From Trissonchulus latispiculum (taxonomy: Eukaryota; Nematoda; Enoplea; Enoplida; Ironidae), in contig JASAND010005305.1 of assembly GCA_030248195.1 (NCBI GenBank), positions 1 through 64,000 on the forward strand: a stretch of DNA of 64,000 nucleotides, given 5' to 3'. The translations under genes and the position numbers were made by a program. Positions 25,782 to 34,078 of this stretch are shown piece by piece. Positions within the stretch are counted from its first letter, which is position 1. Each line of letters begins with the position of its first letter. The notes below the pieces were generated by a model. It was not told the origin of the DNA and made no database searches. It saw only the letters and a list, made by a program, of their open reading frames with translations.

Positions 25782-26291
25782 TCAACCGTTTCTAATTTTC
25801 AAATCGCTCTCACCTTCTGCTTCCCTACGTTTGAGCTCTTGCCGGAGGTTATAGTCCCGTTCCCGCTCTTTCAGGGTTTGATCAGGCCTCACGAAGGGTT
25901 TAAATTTACCCGGACACAATTTTTTATCAGCCTGCAACAAGGCTGTCGCCCCATAAAGAAAGAAACGCCTTTCGTTTACATGCCGGTCCTGGAAGCACAC
26001 CTTAAGGATTCTACCACGCCCGGGTACCTTCGGACCATCCCGAAATATCGACACCACCGAGCTTTTATTGATAGCTAGCTTGTCGCAGAAGCTATCAATT
26101 ACGGACCTATCGAACGCTGTCTGTGACTGCTCGTCCTTTTCGTCCTCTGGCAAGCCCACCATCACCAGATTATTCTTTTTCTCCCTTTTTTCAAAGAGTT
26201 CACGTACAATCTCATTGGTCGCTTTCACCGCTGCCTCGACAGCAGCAGCAGTAACGCGGGCAATAAGTTGTTCAAACTGATCCGAGTTCAA
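25782..26291 (-). pseudogene. non-LTR retrotransposon ORF1 fragment
   Basis: An open frame with no ATG begins at the retrotransposon's 5' junction. It holds a helical, Ala-rich N-terminal stretch, a KKNNLVMVGLPE motif typical of CR1-type ORF1 RNA-binding domains, and a later RGRILKVCF-type strand followed by a charged C-terminal helix rich in Arg/Glu. ORF1 normally binds the element RNA and acts as a chaperone. The 5' truncation removes its start, so it is probably not expressed. It lies in the same orientation as ORF2, 80-100 bp upstream of it. Confidence 0.75.
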
Positions 26292-26305
26292 AATCGGGTT
26301 GGTAG

Positions 26306-27625
26306 GTTGGTAGCTTTGATCCTAAATCGTCTTCGTTTCGCCATTTCTGTAAGAATTGACCGCAAGACAGCCAATAAATCGTCGTCGTCACTGAAAAGTG
26401 CCAGCCGAATACTTTGCAGCGTAGGAAGTAGGCAGATCTTTGTTAGACCAATTTTGTACAGAAATTGACTGGCATTGGTTGTATTGGAATGGCTAAAGTT
26501 GAAGTGAAAAGTTGTCAAATTTTGAAAACAGCTTAGATAATGACTGTAAGTGGAAGCTGATAAAGAGTTTGAAACGTTTAGCGATATATTCAGACAGCAT
26601 AGATCAGGCACGATTCCTCTGTTCAAATAAACTTTCCAGGGATGGATTTTATGACCTGTTGTGGAAAGTGTTCCCAAAAGCGGACCGACTCGAATTCCAG
26701 CTTCAGCGTTTTCAAAGGTAACATAATGCAGTTTGAGTTCGTGCAAAATTGGACAGGAGATTTCACAGTTTAGACTCACATAAGATAGGCTAAGATAGGT
26801 GACGCTATGCAATAAGTTCGAAAATGATAGACCCGATTCAGTACGAATTTCGATAGGGTGGTTCTCGTATTTTGCAGAAAGAGTTAGGGATCGAAGATTT
26901 GGCCAAGGAATTAAAGATCCTTCTAGCGAAATAGAATCGCAGTTGTCAATCCGGCAGGGATAATCAAACTGGATATCCGCTCTCGTAAGATACGGTAGAT
27001 TTCGGAGACAGTTTTCGCAGAAGTACAGTAGTGAAATGCTGTCCTCTAGAAGGCGACACTTCAAACGTTGCAGCTTTGGATTTCGGCGTATCACTTTCAT
27101 CAATAGTTCGGCATCGGCTACAGAGATCAGCGTCAATTCCTGAAGATTTCCGGATTTCGTTAAGGCACACAGTAGACCTTCAGAAATTCGACCCGAAACC
27201 GACAAATTAAGTAAACTGGGAATCGTTATTTGATCCAATTCGATTTCTGTGAGACAAGTGTCACAGTTCAATTTCTGGAACGCCAATTCTTCCAGGAATG
27301 GGCAGCATCGAATTAGGCAAACCAGAGATTTGTAGGAGAGACAAAATTTTGGAATAACCAGGGTCCGGAGCTGGCATTTGGAGTCTTCGAATTTCGGAAT
27401 AAAATCAGCAGAAATCATCGTTTTATCAACCGTCAAAGATTCCAAAGACGACGGAATCAACTGATGCAACGGTCGTTTCAAATCGTCCAAAGACGTCCAG
27501 CAAAGTCAGAATTCGACAGTTCTGAGCTGAAACTGTATCGAATATTTCTGCAAATTGATTAGGATTAAGTGCTTCGTTGTATTTTCTGGTCGCAAACAGT
27601 TCCAGGGATAAATTTTTAGACAGTC
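26306..27625 (-). pseudogene. F-box/LRR gene B, central LRR portion
   Basis: This encodes leucine-rich repeats similar to the intact paralogue at 47,355. Both show LIPSSLESL / PIPPTLLCL, FIPKFE / FIPKIE, the PKFCLSYKSL / PQFSLSFRSL segment and CCPFLEEL / HCPFLELL in the same order. The long frame (26,288-27,490) has no ATG. Upstream coding sequence to 27,625 continues in a different frame, implying a one-base shift near 27,490-27,500. On its left it is cut by the CR1 element, on its right by the Polinton. Parent family: F-box/LRR substrate adaptors of SCF ubiquitin ligases. This copy is broken. Confidence 0.8.
27535..27625. repeat. left copy of long duplication flanking the Polinton
   Basis: Positions 27,552-27,625 (74 bp, from AAATTGATTAGG to TAGACAGTC) are identical to 45,232-45,305 on the other side of the element. 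Beyond it, GTATCG at 27,535-27,540 matches GTATTG at 45,226-45,231 if an 11-bp gap is allowed. Polintons normally make 5-6 bp target duplications, so this is unusually long. Confidence 0.85.
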
Positions 27626-27830
27626 AGTAGTATAGTGCGAGTTTTTCGAGCCCCCACTCCCAATCCCAAATTTTCACTCCCACTACCGCCCACCCCTTGA
27701 ACATAGGTTTGCACTGTATGACGGCACCAACCTTTCGCCTTCTTTTCCTTGTATTCCGCACCATTGTCCCTCCCTCACCACCCCTCTGAGTTCTTCCCCC
27801 GGGGCTTGGGACCCGGCGTCGGCCCATTAA
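27626..27830. repeat. Polinton element 1 left terminal inverted repeat
   Basis: 205 bp, matching the reverse complement of 45,021-45,225 with about four mismatches. The tip is AGTAGTATAGTGCGAG; the inner end is GGCCCATTA. It is GC-rich compared with the poly(T)-rich sequence just inside (27,835-27,960). High arm identity indicates fairly recent integration. A 65-70 codon frame reads through both repeats but is probably fortuitous. Confidence 0.95.
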
Positions 27831-27965
27831 TGGTTTTTTAGGTTTTTTGTTTTTTGTTTTTTTTTGGATTTTTGCAAATTTTTTTTGTATTCTGATTTTT
27901 TTATTTTTAAAATTTTTTTAATTTCTATTTTTTAAGTTTATATATTGTTAGTAAAATTGTTAGTT

Positions 27966-28016
27966 GGTTTTTACCCCTTTTCCTTGGGGAGCCCTGAAGA
28001 GGGCTATTGGGATAGA
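27966..28016. repeat. subterminal repeat, outer copy
   Basis: About 50 bp beginning GGTTTTTACCCCTTTTCCTT, nearly identical to 29,378-29,427. Its end (GGGCTATTGGGAT) corresponds to the inverted ATCCCAACAGTCC at 44,912 in the right arm. It marks the inner border of the terminal region and is duplicated on the left side of the element only. Confidence 0.85.
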
Positions 28017-28060
28017 CAGTATTTGCCCTAAACGAGAAGTTAGGAGTGTGCTAGGACTGC

Positions 28061-28321
28061 CTATTGCCAGGGAGTCGCATCTCCATGAAAAAATTCCGCA
28101 TATTCTATTCCATCCACATTGGAAACAAGTATTGTCCTTACCACTTCTCCCCCAACAACCCTTTCAATTTTAATGACTGGTGGACAGCCACCTAATTCCG
28201 CCATAGGTGCATACGCAGCTTGTTTGGCTTCTTCATATGAACTATAACATTCAGGATTCCTTCCCACTGTAACTCCATCCGTTGTCGGCACTACATAACT
28301 CCAGTAGTATCTCTCTGCCAT
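28061..28321 (-). CDS. small protein of unknown function (86 aa)
   Basis: An ATG-initiated frame in the left cassette of element 1, downstream of the RING gene and in the same orientation. The product is acidic to neutral, rich in aromatic residues at its start (MAERYYWSYVVP) and Val/Ile/Gly-rich, with a likely alpha/beta mix (EEAKQAAYAPMAE helix, VVGGEVVRTILVS strands). No family is recognised. Upstream, at about 28,411-28,440, are GCTTTTATTGATT and CTTTTTATTAATT words, the minus-strand form of the AATAAAA motif seen before other genes of the element. Small size makes the call moderate. Confidence 0.55.
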   Translation of the reverse strand: MAERYYWSYVVPTTDGVTVGRNPECYSSYEEAKQAAYAPMAELGGCPPVIKIERVVGGEVVRTILVSNVDGIEYAEFFHGDATPWQ

Positions 28322-28477
28322 GTTGTGTCAATGTTTATCATCTGCCTGCAAAATTATCTTTCTGTGATGCAAATCTTAGAGTTTATATTGTACTGATTAT
28401 AGCGTTTGTGCTTTTATTGATTTAATCCTTTTTATTAATTTCTTGCTTTTACTGACTTCATTGCATTCACTTTTTAA

Positions 28478-28945
28478 TTACGCAAGAACACCCGTTTCCA
28501 GAATCTCAGTATTCCTTGTGTCATGAACGGATTCTACTTCAGAACGACATACAGGACAGGTGTAATTTCTCAAAACCCAAGATGTTATACAAAAATCATG
28601 AAATATGTGATTACAACACAGCTTGCGGCATACTCGGTAATCATCAAAATCTTCTAGACAAATGGAGCATTTGGACGTAGGCTTTATGAAACAAAACGTT
28701 TGGTATTCCGGCATGTCAGTTACAATTTGAATTTCTCCTACGTCTGACACTAAATTTGTTCGGCAGAGTACTATCCTTATTCTTCCGAATCTACGGTAAC
28801 AAGGCTTGCAGTAGAATATTGGACCAACGAGCGGAAATGATGCATCTATATTTTCGTGAAAACAACTATTAACTATTTTCTCCAAAGCCGTTTTACATAA
28901 CCTACAGCGAGGAGTAGTAGAGAAAGGAACAATTGTAGATTCCAT
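28478..28945 (-). CDS. RING-H2 finger protein, probable viral E3 ubiquitin ligase
   Basis: A 155-residue protein; ATG at 28,945 is the first in-frame start. The C-terminal half has a full C3H2C3 RING: C93, C96, C111, H113, H116, C119, C130, C133. The cysteine spacing and Trp in ITSW are typical of E2-binding RING-H2 domains. The N-terminal half has two further Cys pairs (C14/C17 and C46/C49), likely a second zinc site. RING-H2 proteins transfer ubiquitin to substrates; viral ones often target host defence factors, though that role is inference here. It lies between two copies of the subterminal repeat, so it looks like accessory cargo rather than part of the core set. Confidence 0.85.
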   Translation of the reverse strand: MESTIVPFSTTPRCRLCKTALEKIVNSCFHENIDASFPLVGPIFYCKPCYRRFGRIRIVLCRTNLVSDVGEIQIVTDMPEYQTFCFIKPTSKCSICLEDFDDYRVCRKLCCNHIFHDFCITSWVLRNYTCPVCRSEVESVHDTRNTEILETGVLA

Positions 28946-29365
28946 AGTCAAATTAATGTTCACTTCGTACAAATCAGTTCAATTTATTTTTATGTCTTCT
29001 GTTTATACGTAAATACAATTTTACCGCAGTTGTCAGAGAGAGCTGAAAAAACCCCCCCGGCACGAAAACAGGACAAGATAAAAAGAGACGGGGCGATAAT
29101 TTTTTTTTTTTTTATTTTTTTTTTGGTTTTTGTTTGTTTGGGTTGGGGTATAAAAATATTTTTTGTGTATATTTGCTAACTTTGCGTTTTAATGTCTCCA
29201 TCCCTCTGCGATTTTACCGATATACCGGAAGGGCTTGGGAACCTTCTGAGCTTTCGCCCAGGCCGCATTAATGGTTTTTATTTTTTTAGTTTTTTTGTGT
29301 TTTTGTTTTTGTGATTTTTTTGTGGTTTTATAGTTTTATAATTTTTTTGGTCCCTACTATATACA
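28946..29365. other. non-coding; degenerate second copy of terminal region
   Basis: T-rich runs at 29,100-29,150 and 29,280-29,350 surround a segment (about 29,225-29,290) with words such as GGGCTTGGGA and CATTAATGGTTTTT that mirror the inner end of the left TIR (27,800-27,840). No gene is seen. Confidence 0.6.
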
Positions 29366-29707
29366 TTATGTACAGGTGGTTTTTACCCCTTTTCCTTGGG
29401 GAGCCCTTAAGAGGACTGTTGGGATATAGACGCGTAAAACGTCGTAGTTATGACTGAAGCATATTTCAGCCCAGTCGATATTGAAAGAGTACCAGCAAGG
29501 CTCAGTTCCGAGGACGGTTAGATTAACTTTTTGATTGAAGGATTTTCTGAGTTGGTCTATCATTGGTTGGTCAAGACAGACTCCCGAAGGTGCTGCAGAG
29601 ACAACAATTACGAGTGTAACCACAATTAGGAAGATAGAGCAGACGGCAATTAGAACTTTACCCCAACCAAACCCCATCGGTGGAGTGTGTTCCTGTGGCG
29701 TCCCCAT
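29366..29707 (-). CDS. membrane protein, unknown (113 aa)
   Basis: ATG at 29,707. A short polar N-terminus with Pro (residues 1-15) is followed by one strong membrane segment (about 16-38: GKVLIAVCSIFLIVVTLVIV). An extracellular or lumenal domain of about 70 residues with several cysteines (C44, C67, C83, C112) and an NLT glycosylation site follows. The layout is a type II or signal-anchor protein. It is the last gene of the virion block, after the protease. Element 2 has a protein of similar layout at 58,291-58,812, but no clear sequence match. A virion-membrane or host-surface role is possible; not identified. Confidence 0.65.
   Translation of the reverse strand: MGTPQEHTPPMGFGWGKVLIAVCSIFLIVVTLVIVVSAAPSGVCLDQPMIDQLRKSFNQKVNLTVLGTEPCWYSFNIDWAEICFSHNYDVLRVYIPTVLLRAPQGKGVKTTCT
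29378..29427. repeat. subterminal repeat, inner copy
   Basis: Second copy of the 27,966-28,016 repeat. Its AAGAGGACTGTTGGGAT end matches the inverted sequence at 44,912-44,932 better than the outer copy does. The two left copies bracket the RING cassette. It overlaps the 3' end of the membrane-protein gene. Confidence 0.85.
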
Positions 29708-29759
29708 TGTTTCACACCTAAGGCTTTACAACGTTAGACCAGCTGCTCTGACCGTCCAT

Positions 29760-30197
29760 TTATGAATTTTCCCCAATCGTTAGACTGTCTACAAAACCCT
29801 TTACAATTTCGTCATTTTTAGAAGGCCTTTCTCTAAGATAAGAGATTATATCTTCGAAGGAAAAGCCTTTGTCCCGGTGGTAAAGAAAGTAGATACAATA
29901 CTCCCCACAGACGAAAGTGGTGTAATCTTGTAAGCGAACCGGGTTATGTTTTTGTAATCTATCGTTAAAGTACTTTTCGAACTCTTTAAGTGGTGGTCGG
30001 CCGTAGCTGTCGAAATACTCAGCGTAATCGTCAAGGTACAAAGCAACCCAATGCTGTCCAGGAAGTTGGCAGGGGTCGGTGTTGGCTACGAAGCAGCTAT
30101 TGTCTAGCATTGTTTCAGGAAGGTGGTCAATGGGAAAGACTCCAACGAAATTTTTAACGAGAGGTCGTAATGTGTTTTCAATTTCTAAAGTATTCAT
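29760..30197 (-). CDS. adenain-like cysteine protease (maturation protease)
   Basis: A 145-residue protein of the adenovirus protease / Ulp1 (C5/C48) fold. Catalytic residues are visible in order: His49 in GQHWVALYLD, acidic residue Asp63 in EYFDSYG, and Cys97 in FVCGEYC. The length is a little shorter than adenovirus protease (about 200 aa) and usual for Polintons. It cleaves capsid precursor proteins during virion maturation; the Gly-rich protein at 31,444 carries Gly-x-Gly motifs that could be substrates. Its ATG overlaps the MCP stop (ATGA), implying coupled or closely spaced expression. All key residues are present. Confidence 0.92.
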   Translation of the reverse strand: MNTLEIENTLRPLVKNFVGVFPIDHLPETMLDNSCFVANTDPCQLPGQHWVALYLDDYAEYFDSYGRPPLKEFEKYFNDRLQKHNPVRLQDYTTFVCGEYCIYFLYHRDKGFSFEDIISYLRERPSKNDEIVKGFVDSLTIGENS

Positions 30198-31441
30198 ATG
30201 GCGTAGTCGAAGAAAGGTGTTCGATTATAGTCTATAGATATGAGGTTATCAAATTCACCGTATATAATGATTTCAACACCCTGTGGATAACTTGTAGCAC
30301 TCAACGCTTTGCTTAGTTCCATTCGAAGAGAGACGTCTCCCTCCCGAATTAACTGCATGGCGCCGGTGTCAGTGTTATCTGGGGTTAGGTCGAAGGCGAA
30401 GAAAGCATTACCATCTTTGAAATCTGTGTAGCTGATATAACACCCCTTGTCATCCCCAGCCATATCGAGAGCTTCAAAAAGAAAGACAAATGGGAAGGTA
30501 TATCCACGAGGTTTGGAGAAGTCAATTTTCATGGGTTGTCTAGGAATGTACTCGTCCCCGCATTTTAGACTAATTTCAGTAATGTTAATGGTTTCCAGGG
30601 TAAGGGGGTCCGCTGTCAAAGAACCGTTAAACGCCTCAGATTTGACTACCCCGATAATCACCTTTCTAGGAAGTTGACCAGTGAATACAGAATTTTCCAC
30701 AATAGTTTGTATGCCAGCGCTCAGGTGTCGAGCTACCACTTTTGTACGTCTGATTGGGTATTTTGCAGTGTTTCCCTGAGAGAGAATATTTTCAATAGCT
30801 AGGGACATAGAATCCTGACATCTTACCTTTCTTACGTACCAGCGCATGTCCTCAACCTTAACTTTGCTGCTTCCCTGAGAACTGAGACAGAACTCATCGG
30901 GATTTCGGTGCAACTCAATAGTCAGTTGACAGTCGCTTAGGAGGTACTTTTCCTGTTTAAACAGATCGCAGTGGATCGGTGCCATAAACTCAGCGGATTT
31001 GGTTGCCACCCAGGTGCCCCTTGTACCAGAGTCGAACTCACAGCCGGCAGCTTGCAAGTGACCTTCTTTTGCATTTCGAGAATAATTTAGCATAGTTTCA
31101 ATGTAGGCCTGGTACGCGTAGTGGGGGCCCGAGTTGTAAATTTCTTTATCAGAGAGTTTGACTATGCAGCGCTGGAAAAATGTTTTACCGAAAAGGTTAA
31201 TGGGAGTCCCAGCATCTCCTTCAATTTTAACCCTAAGATAGAGATAATTTTTGTTTAGATCAAGCATGTACGAATCCTTGGGAACATTAAAACGGTAAGG
31301 CCCTGAGTCTGTAATTGGATTTTGGGGTCCTATTTCCGCCCAGTACCCATGCTCTACGGCAACTTGAGTAGGTGGAACGGAGAATAGGTCCAATTCCGAC
31401 TTGAACCCAGGTAGAGATAGCGAATCTACTTGCTTAGTCAT
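30194..31441 (-). CDS. major capsid protein (double jelly-roll, hexon-like)
   Basis: 415 residues, ATG at 31,441. Sequence and position match the Polinton/adintovirus MCP. A beta-rich protein begins with the charged tail and PTQVAVEHGYW region, then jelly-roll strands such as YMLDLNKNYLYLRVKI (about 57-72), FLFEALDMAG and the C-terminal EIIIYGEFDNLISID motif; the same IGEF-D-L-ID pattern ends the element 2 MCP. It would trimerise into pseudo-hexagonal capsomers of an icosahedral shell. The neighbour upstream is the Gly/basic protein and downstream the protease (4-nt overlap). The frame is uninterrupted. Confidence 0.92.
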   Translation of the reverse strand: MTKQVDSLSLPGFKSELDLFSVPPTQVAVEHGYWAEIGPQNPITDSGPYRFNVPKDSYMLDLNKNYLYLRVKIEGDAGTPINLFGKTFFQRCIVKLSDKEIYNSGPHYAYQAYIETMLNYSRNAKEGHLQAAGCEFDSGTRGTWVATKSAEFMAPIHCDLFKQEKYLLSDCQLTIELHRNPDEFCLSSQGSSKVKVEDMRWYVRKVRCQDSMSLAIENILSQGNTAKYPIRRTKVVARHLSAGIQTIVENSVFTGQLPRKVIIGVVKSEAFNGSLTADPLTLETINITEISLKCGDEYIPRQPMKIDFSKPRGYTFPFVFLFEALDMAGDDKGCYISYTDFKDGNAFFAFDLTPDNTDTGAMQLIREGDVSLRMELSKALSATSYPQGVEIIIYGEFDNLISIDYNRTPFFDYAI

Positions 31442-31443
31442 GC

Positions 31444-31857
31444 TTATGTGAATATGTCTAACTTTTGTTTCGGTGGTCTACCACGTCCCTTTACTCCTTT
31501 TATGTTGTTAGATCTAGGTCTTTGGCCGATACCTTCGCCTTGTTGAATATGTTCACCTGCAGCAGTTAATGTCTCACCAAGAAACTGTTTGCCTCTCCGT
31601 TTCGCAGCTGCTTTTATGTCTTCACCTTGGGTTACGTCTGATGCTAGTGCTAATGCGTTTTTTGCAAGACTTTTACCTGCAGATAGACCGACTCTTTTGA
31701 GAATTGGAAGTGCGGCTCTAAATAGACCCCTAAAGATGTTTCCTATCCCTGCTCCTCGTTGGTACGGAAGCCCTGCGTATGCCGGAAGCGCCCCACCAGT
31801 TTGAAGTAGGGTTAGCTCCCAAGTGCCCTGAGTTTCGGGTATGTACTGACAGCGCAT
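31444..31857 (-). CDS. Gly-rich basic minor virion protein
   Basis: 137 residues. The start ATG overlaps the stop of the penton gene (TAATG, one base shared) and the stop lies 2 bp before the MCP start. The middle has a YQRGAGIGNIFRGLF motif (about 32-46) followed by an amphipathic Ala/Lys helix (ALPILKRVGLSAGKSLAK) and a basic C-terminus (GRGRPPKQK). Proteins with this RGAGIG plus amphipathic-helix layout are conserved next to MCP and penton genes in Polintons. They are regarded as candidate adenovirus-like core or membrane-active proteins, with Gly-x-Gly sites suited to adenain cleavage. Exact role is unproven. Confidence 0.75.
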   Translation of the reverse strand: MRCQYIPETQGTWELTLLQTGGALPAYAGLPYQRGAGIGNIFRGLFRAALPILKRVGLSAGKSLAKNALALASDVTQGEDIKAAAKRRGKQFLGETLTAAGEHIQQGEGIGQRPRSNNIKGVKGRGRPPKQKLDIFT

Positions 31858-32630
31858 TATCGTCGTCTTCTAAAGTGAAGTTTAACGTAAACCTTTCCGA
31901 ATGCAAATTGTACAGGCCTCCCCGCGTCATCGTTTATATTGATTTCGACAGTTCCAAACTCTTTGTGGAGGACAGGGACGTAATGTGGATTGTGGTACTC
32001 CTTATTTACTACCGCCCCGTGAGTTCCCTCTGTCGTCACTACACGAATTAGAGGTACCAGTGCGTTTCCTATAACTTGAGGAGCCACCAGGTCACAGTAA
32101 ACGAAGAGAGAGTAGAAACCTAGTCTAAGATCTGGTTCGGACTCAGCAACGAAAATTATTTTGTCATCTACAGGATCACCGTCCCTTTGCATTGGATCAG
32201 GGTAGTAGCCTAACATCTTCCAGAGATTTTTGCTCAACTTAACTGTATTAGGGAAGGTCTTTGGTATTGAAAACATTACTCTGTGCCTGTAACCATCGAA
32301 TCTAAATTTAATTGGTGCTCTCTCACCTGTGACGGGGTGTTCCATATTAAGTATAGTGAAATTAATTGCATCGCATAGATCGTCCACTGTTTCGTAGTGT
32401 CGTTTAGGTAGGAGTTTAACCATTGAGGTCTTGTCAGGAAACTTAAAAGAGACGGCCGAGTTAGCTGCGGAAAGATTTCCCCAAGTCACCGGATACATCA
32501 TTTCCACGAGAGCAACTTCCCACTCGCCCTGTAATTTAATTCTATGAGGGAGTTTAACCCGGTAGTCATTTAGAGAGTTGGTTTCGAAGTCTCCCGTATT
32601 ACTGGGGAGGAACATATAGAAATCCGTCAT
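31857..32630 (-). CDS. penton-like minor capsid protein (single jelly-roll)
   Basis: 257 residues. It begins with MTDFYMFLPSNTG, followed by the strand pattern YRVKLPHRIKLQGEWEVAL (about 23-41), a hallmark of Polinton penton homologues, and ends in a strand plus HFRRRR tail (element 2 ends LHFRKINK). It would occupy the five-fold vertices. It overlaps the 3' end of the integrase gene by 32 bp and shares one base with the next gene. The frame is intact. Confidence 0.88.
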   Translation of the reverse strand: MTDFYMFLPSNTGDFETNSLNDYRVKLPHRIKLQGEWEVALVEMMYPVTWGNLSAANSAVSFKFPDKTSMVKLLPKRHYETVDDLCDAINFTILNMEHPVTGERAPIKFRFDGYRHRVMFSIPKTFPNTVKLSKNLWKMLGYYPDPMQRDGDPVDDKIIFVAESEPDLRLGFYSLFVYCDLVAPQVIGNALVPLIRVVTTEGTHGAVVNKEYHNPHYVPVLHKEFGTVEININDDAGRPVQFAFGKVYVKLHFRRRR

Positions 32631-33654
32631 CTTCAGATATCCAACTATTAAATTTTTCTGGATAGCCTAGCCACTTGACAAAATACTCTTTTTTCCTGCC
32701 CCTTTTTCTAGTTTTTATTATCTTCTCAACCCAATAAGAGTCTGGTTTATCTACTTTTTGTAACTCCTCGGGATAGAATAGACCCTGAATTGGCTCTTCG
32801 GCTAGGTCTTCAAGTTCGTACATTCCGCTAGGGTGAATTGCCTTTATTTTGAAAAGTTCCTCGGACCAATTTGGTAGATAGCCTTTCTCAAATCTCCCTT
32901 TAGTCTTACTTATTCGAACGATATCACCTATTTTAAACTGCTTTTTCAACTTAGAATGCCTACCTAGAAAGATCTCCCTTACCTTCCCCTCATTCTCTTG
33001 CTTAGAAGCCTCAGTTGGAGTCATTTTAATTGTACGGTGCTTTGAATTGTTATAACCACTTACGAAACTCTGAAGGACGTCTAGGTACCTGTAGCTCCTT
33101 GTTCGAGTAAAGTACTTCCATATTTTTGTCTTCAGGGTTCTGTTAAAACGTTCAACTATGCTACATTTAATGTCTGGGTTATTGCAGGTGTAGTAGCGAA
33201 TGTCCTTTGATTTTAGTAAATTTTGGAACTTTTTATTCTGAAACTCTTTCCCTCTGTCACTTAACACTTTCTGGGGTTTGCGTCCCTGAGCTAGAATGTT
33301 TTCAAACGCCGCTGTGATGTCAGCCCCCGATTTGCCTTTTACGGGCTCTACCCAGGCGTACTTGCTGAAGCCGTCTATACAGGTGAGTAGAAAGTGGTAG
33401 TCGTCATTTTGCTCAGCTAAGTTTGCCATGTCTGCTAAGTCAATTTGCCACTGCTCATCTATATCATGGAATATATAACTAAGGTGGGCATACTTTCGCT
33501 TAATTGGTTTGTGGACAGAGTAGGTATACTGCTTGCTGAGCCATCCTCTGACCTGTTTTTGAGAAACCCCTGCTGCTTTTGCCAAAGAATTTATCCCAGA
33601 AAATGCCGAGGGTTGGGTGGGATCGTAATATAATTTGGTTAGAAGGTCTTCCAT
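32599..33654 (-). CDS. retrovirus-type integrase with C-terminal chromodomain
   Basis: 351 residues. An N-terminal Polinton-type segment (YYDPTQPSAFSG, 9-20) and helix-turn-helix region lead into an RNase H-fold core with Asp72 (QIDL), Asp133 (SDRGKEF) and Glu168 (VERFNRT), the DDE triad. An SH3-like segment (FKIGDIVRISK) follows. The protein ends in a chromodomain (about 305-351, YFVKWLGYPEKFNSWI). It joins element ends to host DNA; the chromodomain may guide it to modified histones. The ATG at 33,654 overlaps the end of an upstream copy of the X C-terminus, and an AATAAAGC word lies about 20 bp upstream. This is the only full-length copy; truncated copies of its first 30 codons follow to the right. 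Confidence 0.93.
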   Translation of the reverse strand: MEDLLTKLYYDPTQPSAFSGINSLAKAAGVSQKQVRGWLSKQYTYSVHKPIKRKYAHLSYIFHDIDEQWQIDLADMANLAEQNDDYHFLLTCIDGFSKYAWVEPVKGKSGADITAAFENILAQGRKPQKVLSDRGKEFQNKKFQNLLKSKDIRYYTCNNPDIKCSIVERFNRTLKTKIWKYFTRTRSYRYLDVLQSFVSGYNNSKHRTIKMTPTEASKQENEGKVREIFLGRHSKLKKQFKIGDIVRISKTKGRFEKGYLPNWSEELFKIKAIHPSGMYELEDLAEEPIQGLFYPEELQKVDKPDSYWVEKIIKTRKRGRKKEYFVKWLGYPEKFNSWISEDDGFLYVPPQ

Positions 33655-33659
33655 TTTAG

Positions 33660-33860
33660 TTTTGTCAGTGCTTTATTGAAGTTAAAATGTTTCGACTTTT
33701 TGCTTTTTGTTTTGTTGTTTGCACCTTTTGTACGTTTTCGTTTCGTCCTGACTGTTTTAGGTTGCTCGCGTCGTTCAAAGAGATCGACCGCAGGGGAGGA
33801 AGGGGTTTCCCCCGGGGGCCAAAACCCCCGGGATGCCCCCCCTAAGCAAAAAACCCCCCC
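33660..33860 (-). pseudogene. X gene C-terminal fragment next to G/C-rich filler
   Basis: Directly upstream of the integrase ATG is a short copy of the X protein's basic C-terminus (EQPKTVRTKRKRTKG and HFNFNKALTKLKW). It is altered inside and joined at about 33,790 to G/C homopolymer-rich sequence (33,795-33,860) that resembles nothing else here. It is part of the duplicated X/integrase junction. Confidence 0.65.
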
Positions 33861-34078
33861 AGGAGAAAGGGGAGAGCTTTACCTTTATATTCAATTTCCC
33901 CTTTCTCGTTTACTTTAAAGTCCGGAATAGATTGTATAAAGTCAATGAGGTTTTTTCCTTTGCTTTGGAGAGTTATAGGGAGAGTAGAAACCCCTGCTGC
34001 TTTTGCCAAAGAATTTATCCCTGAAAATGCCGATGGTTGGGTGGGATCGTAATATAATTTGGTTAGAAGGTCTTCCAT
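33842..34078 (-). pseudogene. chimeric fragment: integrase N-terminus fused to X
   Basis: An ATG frame of 78 codons whose first 30 residues equal the integrase N-terminus (MEDLLTKLYY to KAAGVS). It then switches to the X protein (TLPITLQSKGKN onward) and ends in C-rich filler. The switch point has a shared GTTTC. It is a rearrangement product, not a functional gene. Confidence 0.75.

Larger units (their letters stand above)
22723..26305 (-). mobile_element. CR1-like non-LTR retrotransposon, 5'-truncated
   Basis: A 3.6-kb minus-strand insertion with ORF1 remnant, ORF2 (endonuclease plus reverse transcriptase) and an AT-rich 3' end with short ATATCA repeats instead of a long poly(A) tail, as in the CR1/L2 group. 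It is flanked by imperfect target copies, ATCAAAGCTACCAAC (26,306-26,320) and ATCAAAAGCTGGCCAAC (22,710-22,726), and interrupts an F-box/LRR gene. ORF1 starts at the junction without an ATG, so the 5' end is missing. The ORF2 N-terminus is frameshifted near 25,605, so this copy is probably dead. Confidence 0.8.

Noticed and set aside
27624..27827. 67-codon basic open frame in the left TIR, with a 72-codon counterpart in the right TIR (45,024-45,242)
   Set aside because: Both are the same repeat sequence read once. The frames run out of the TIR into host DNA, start at repeat words, and show no protein family features.
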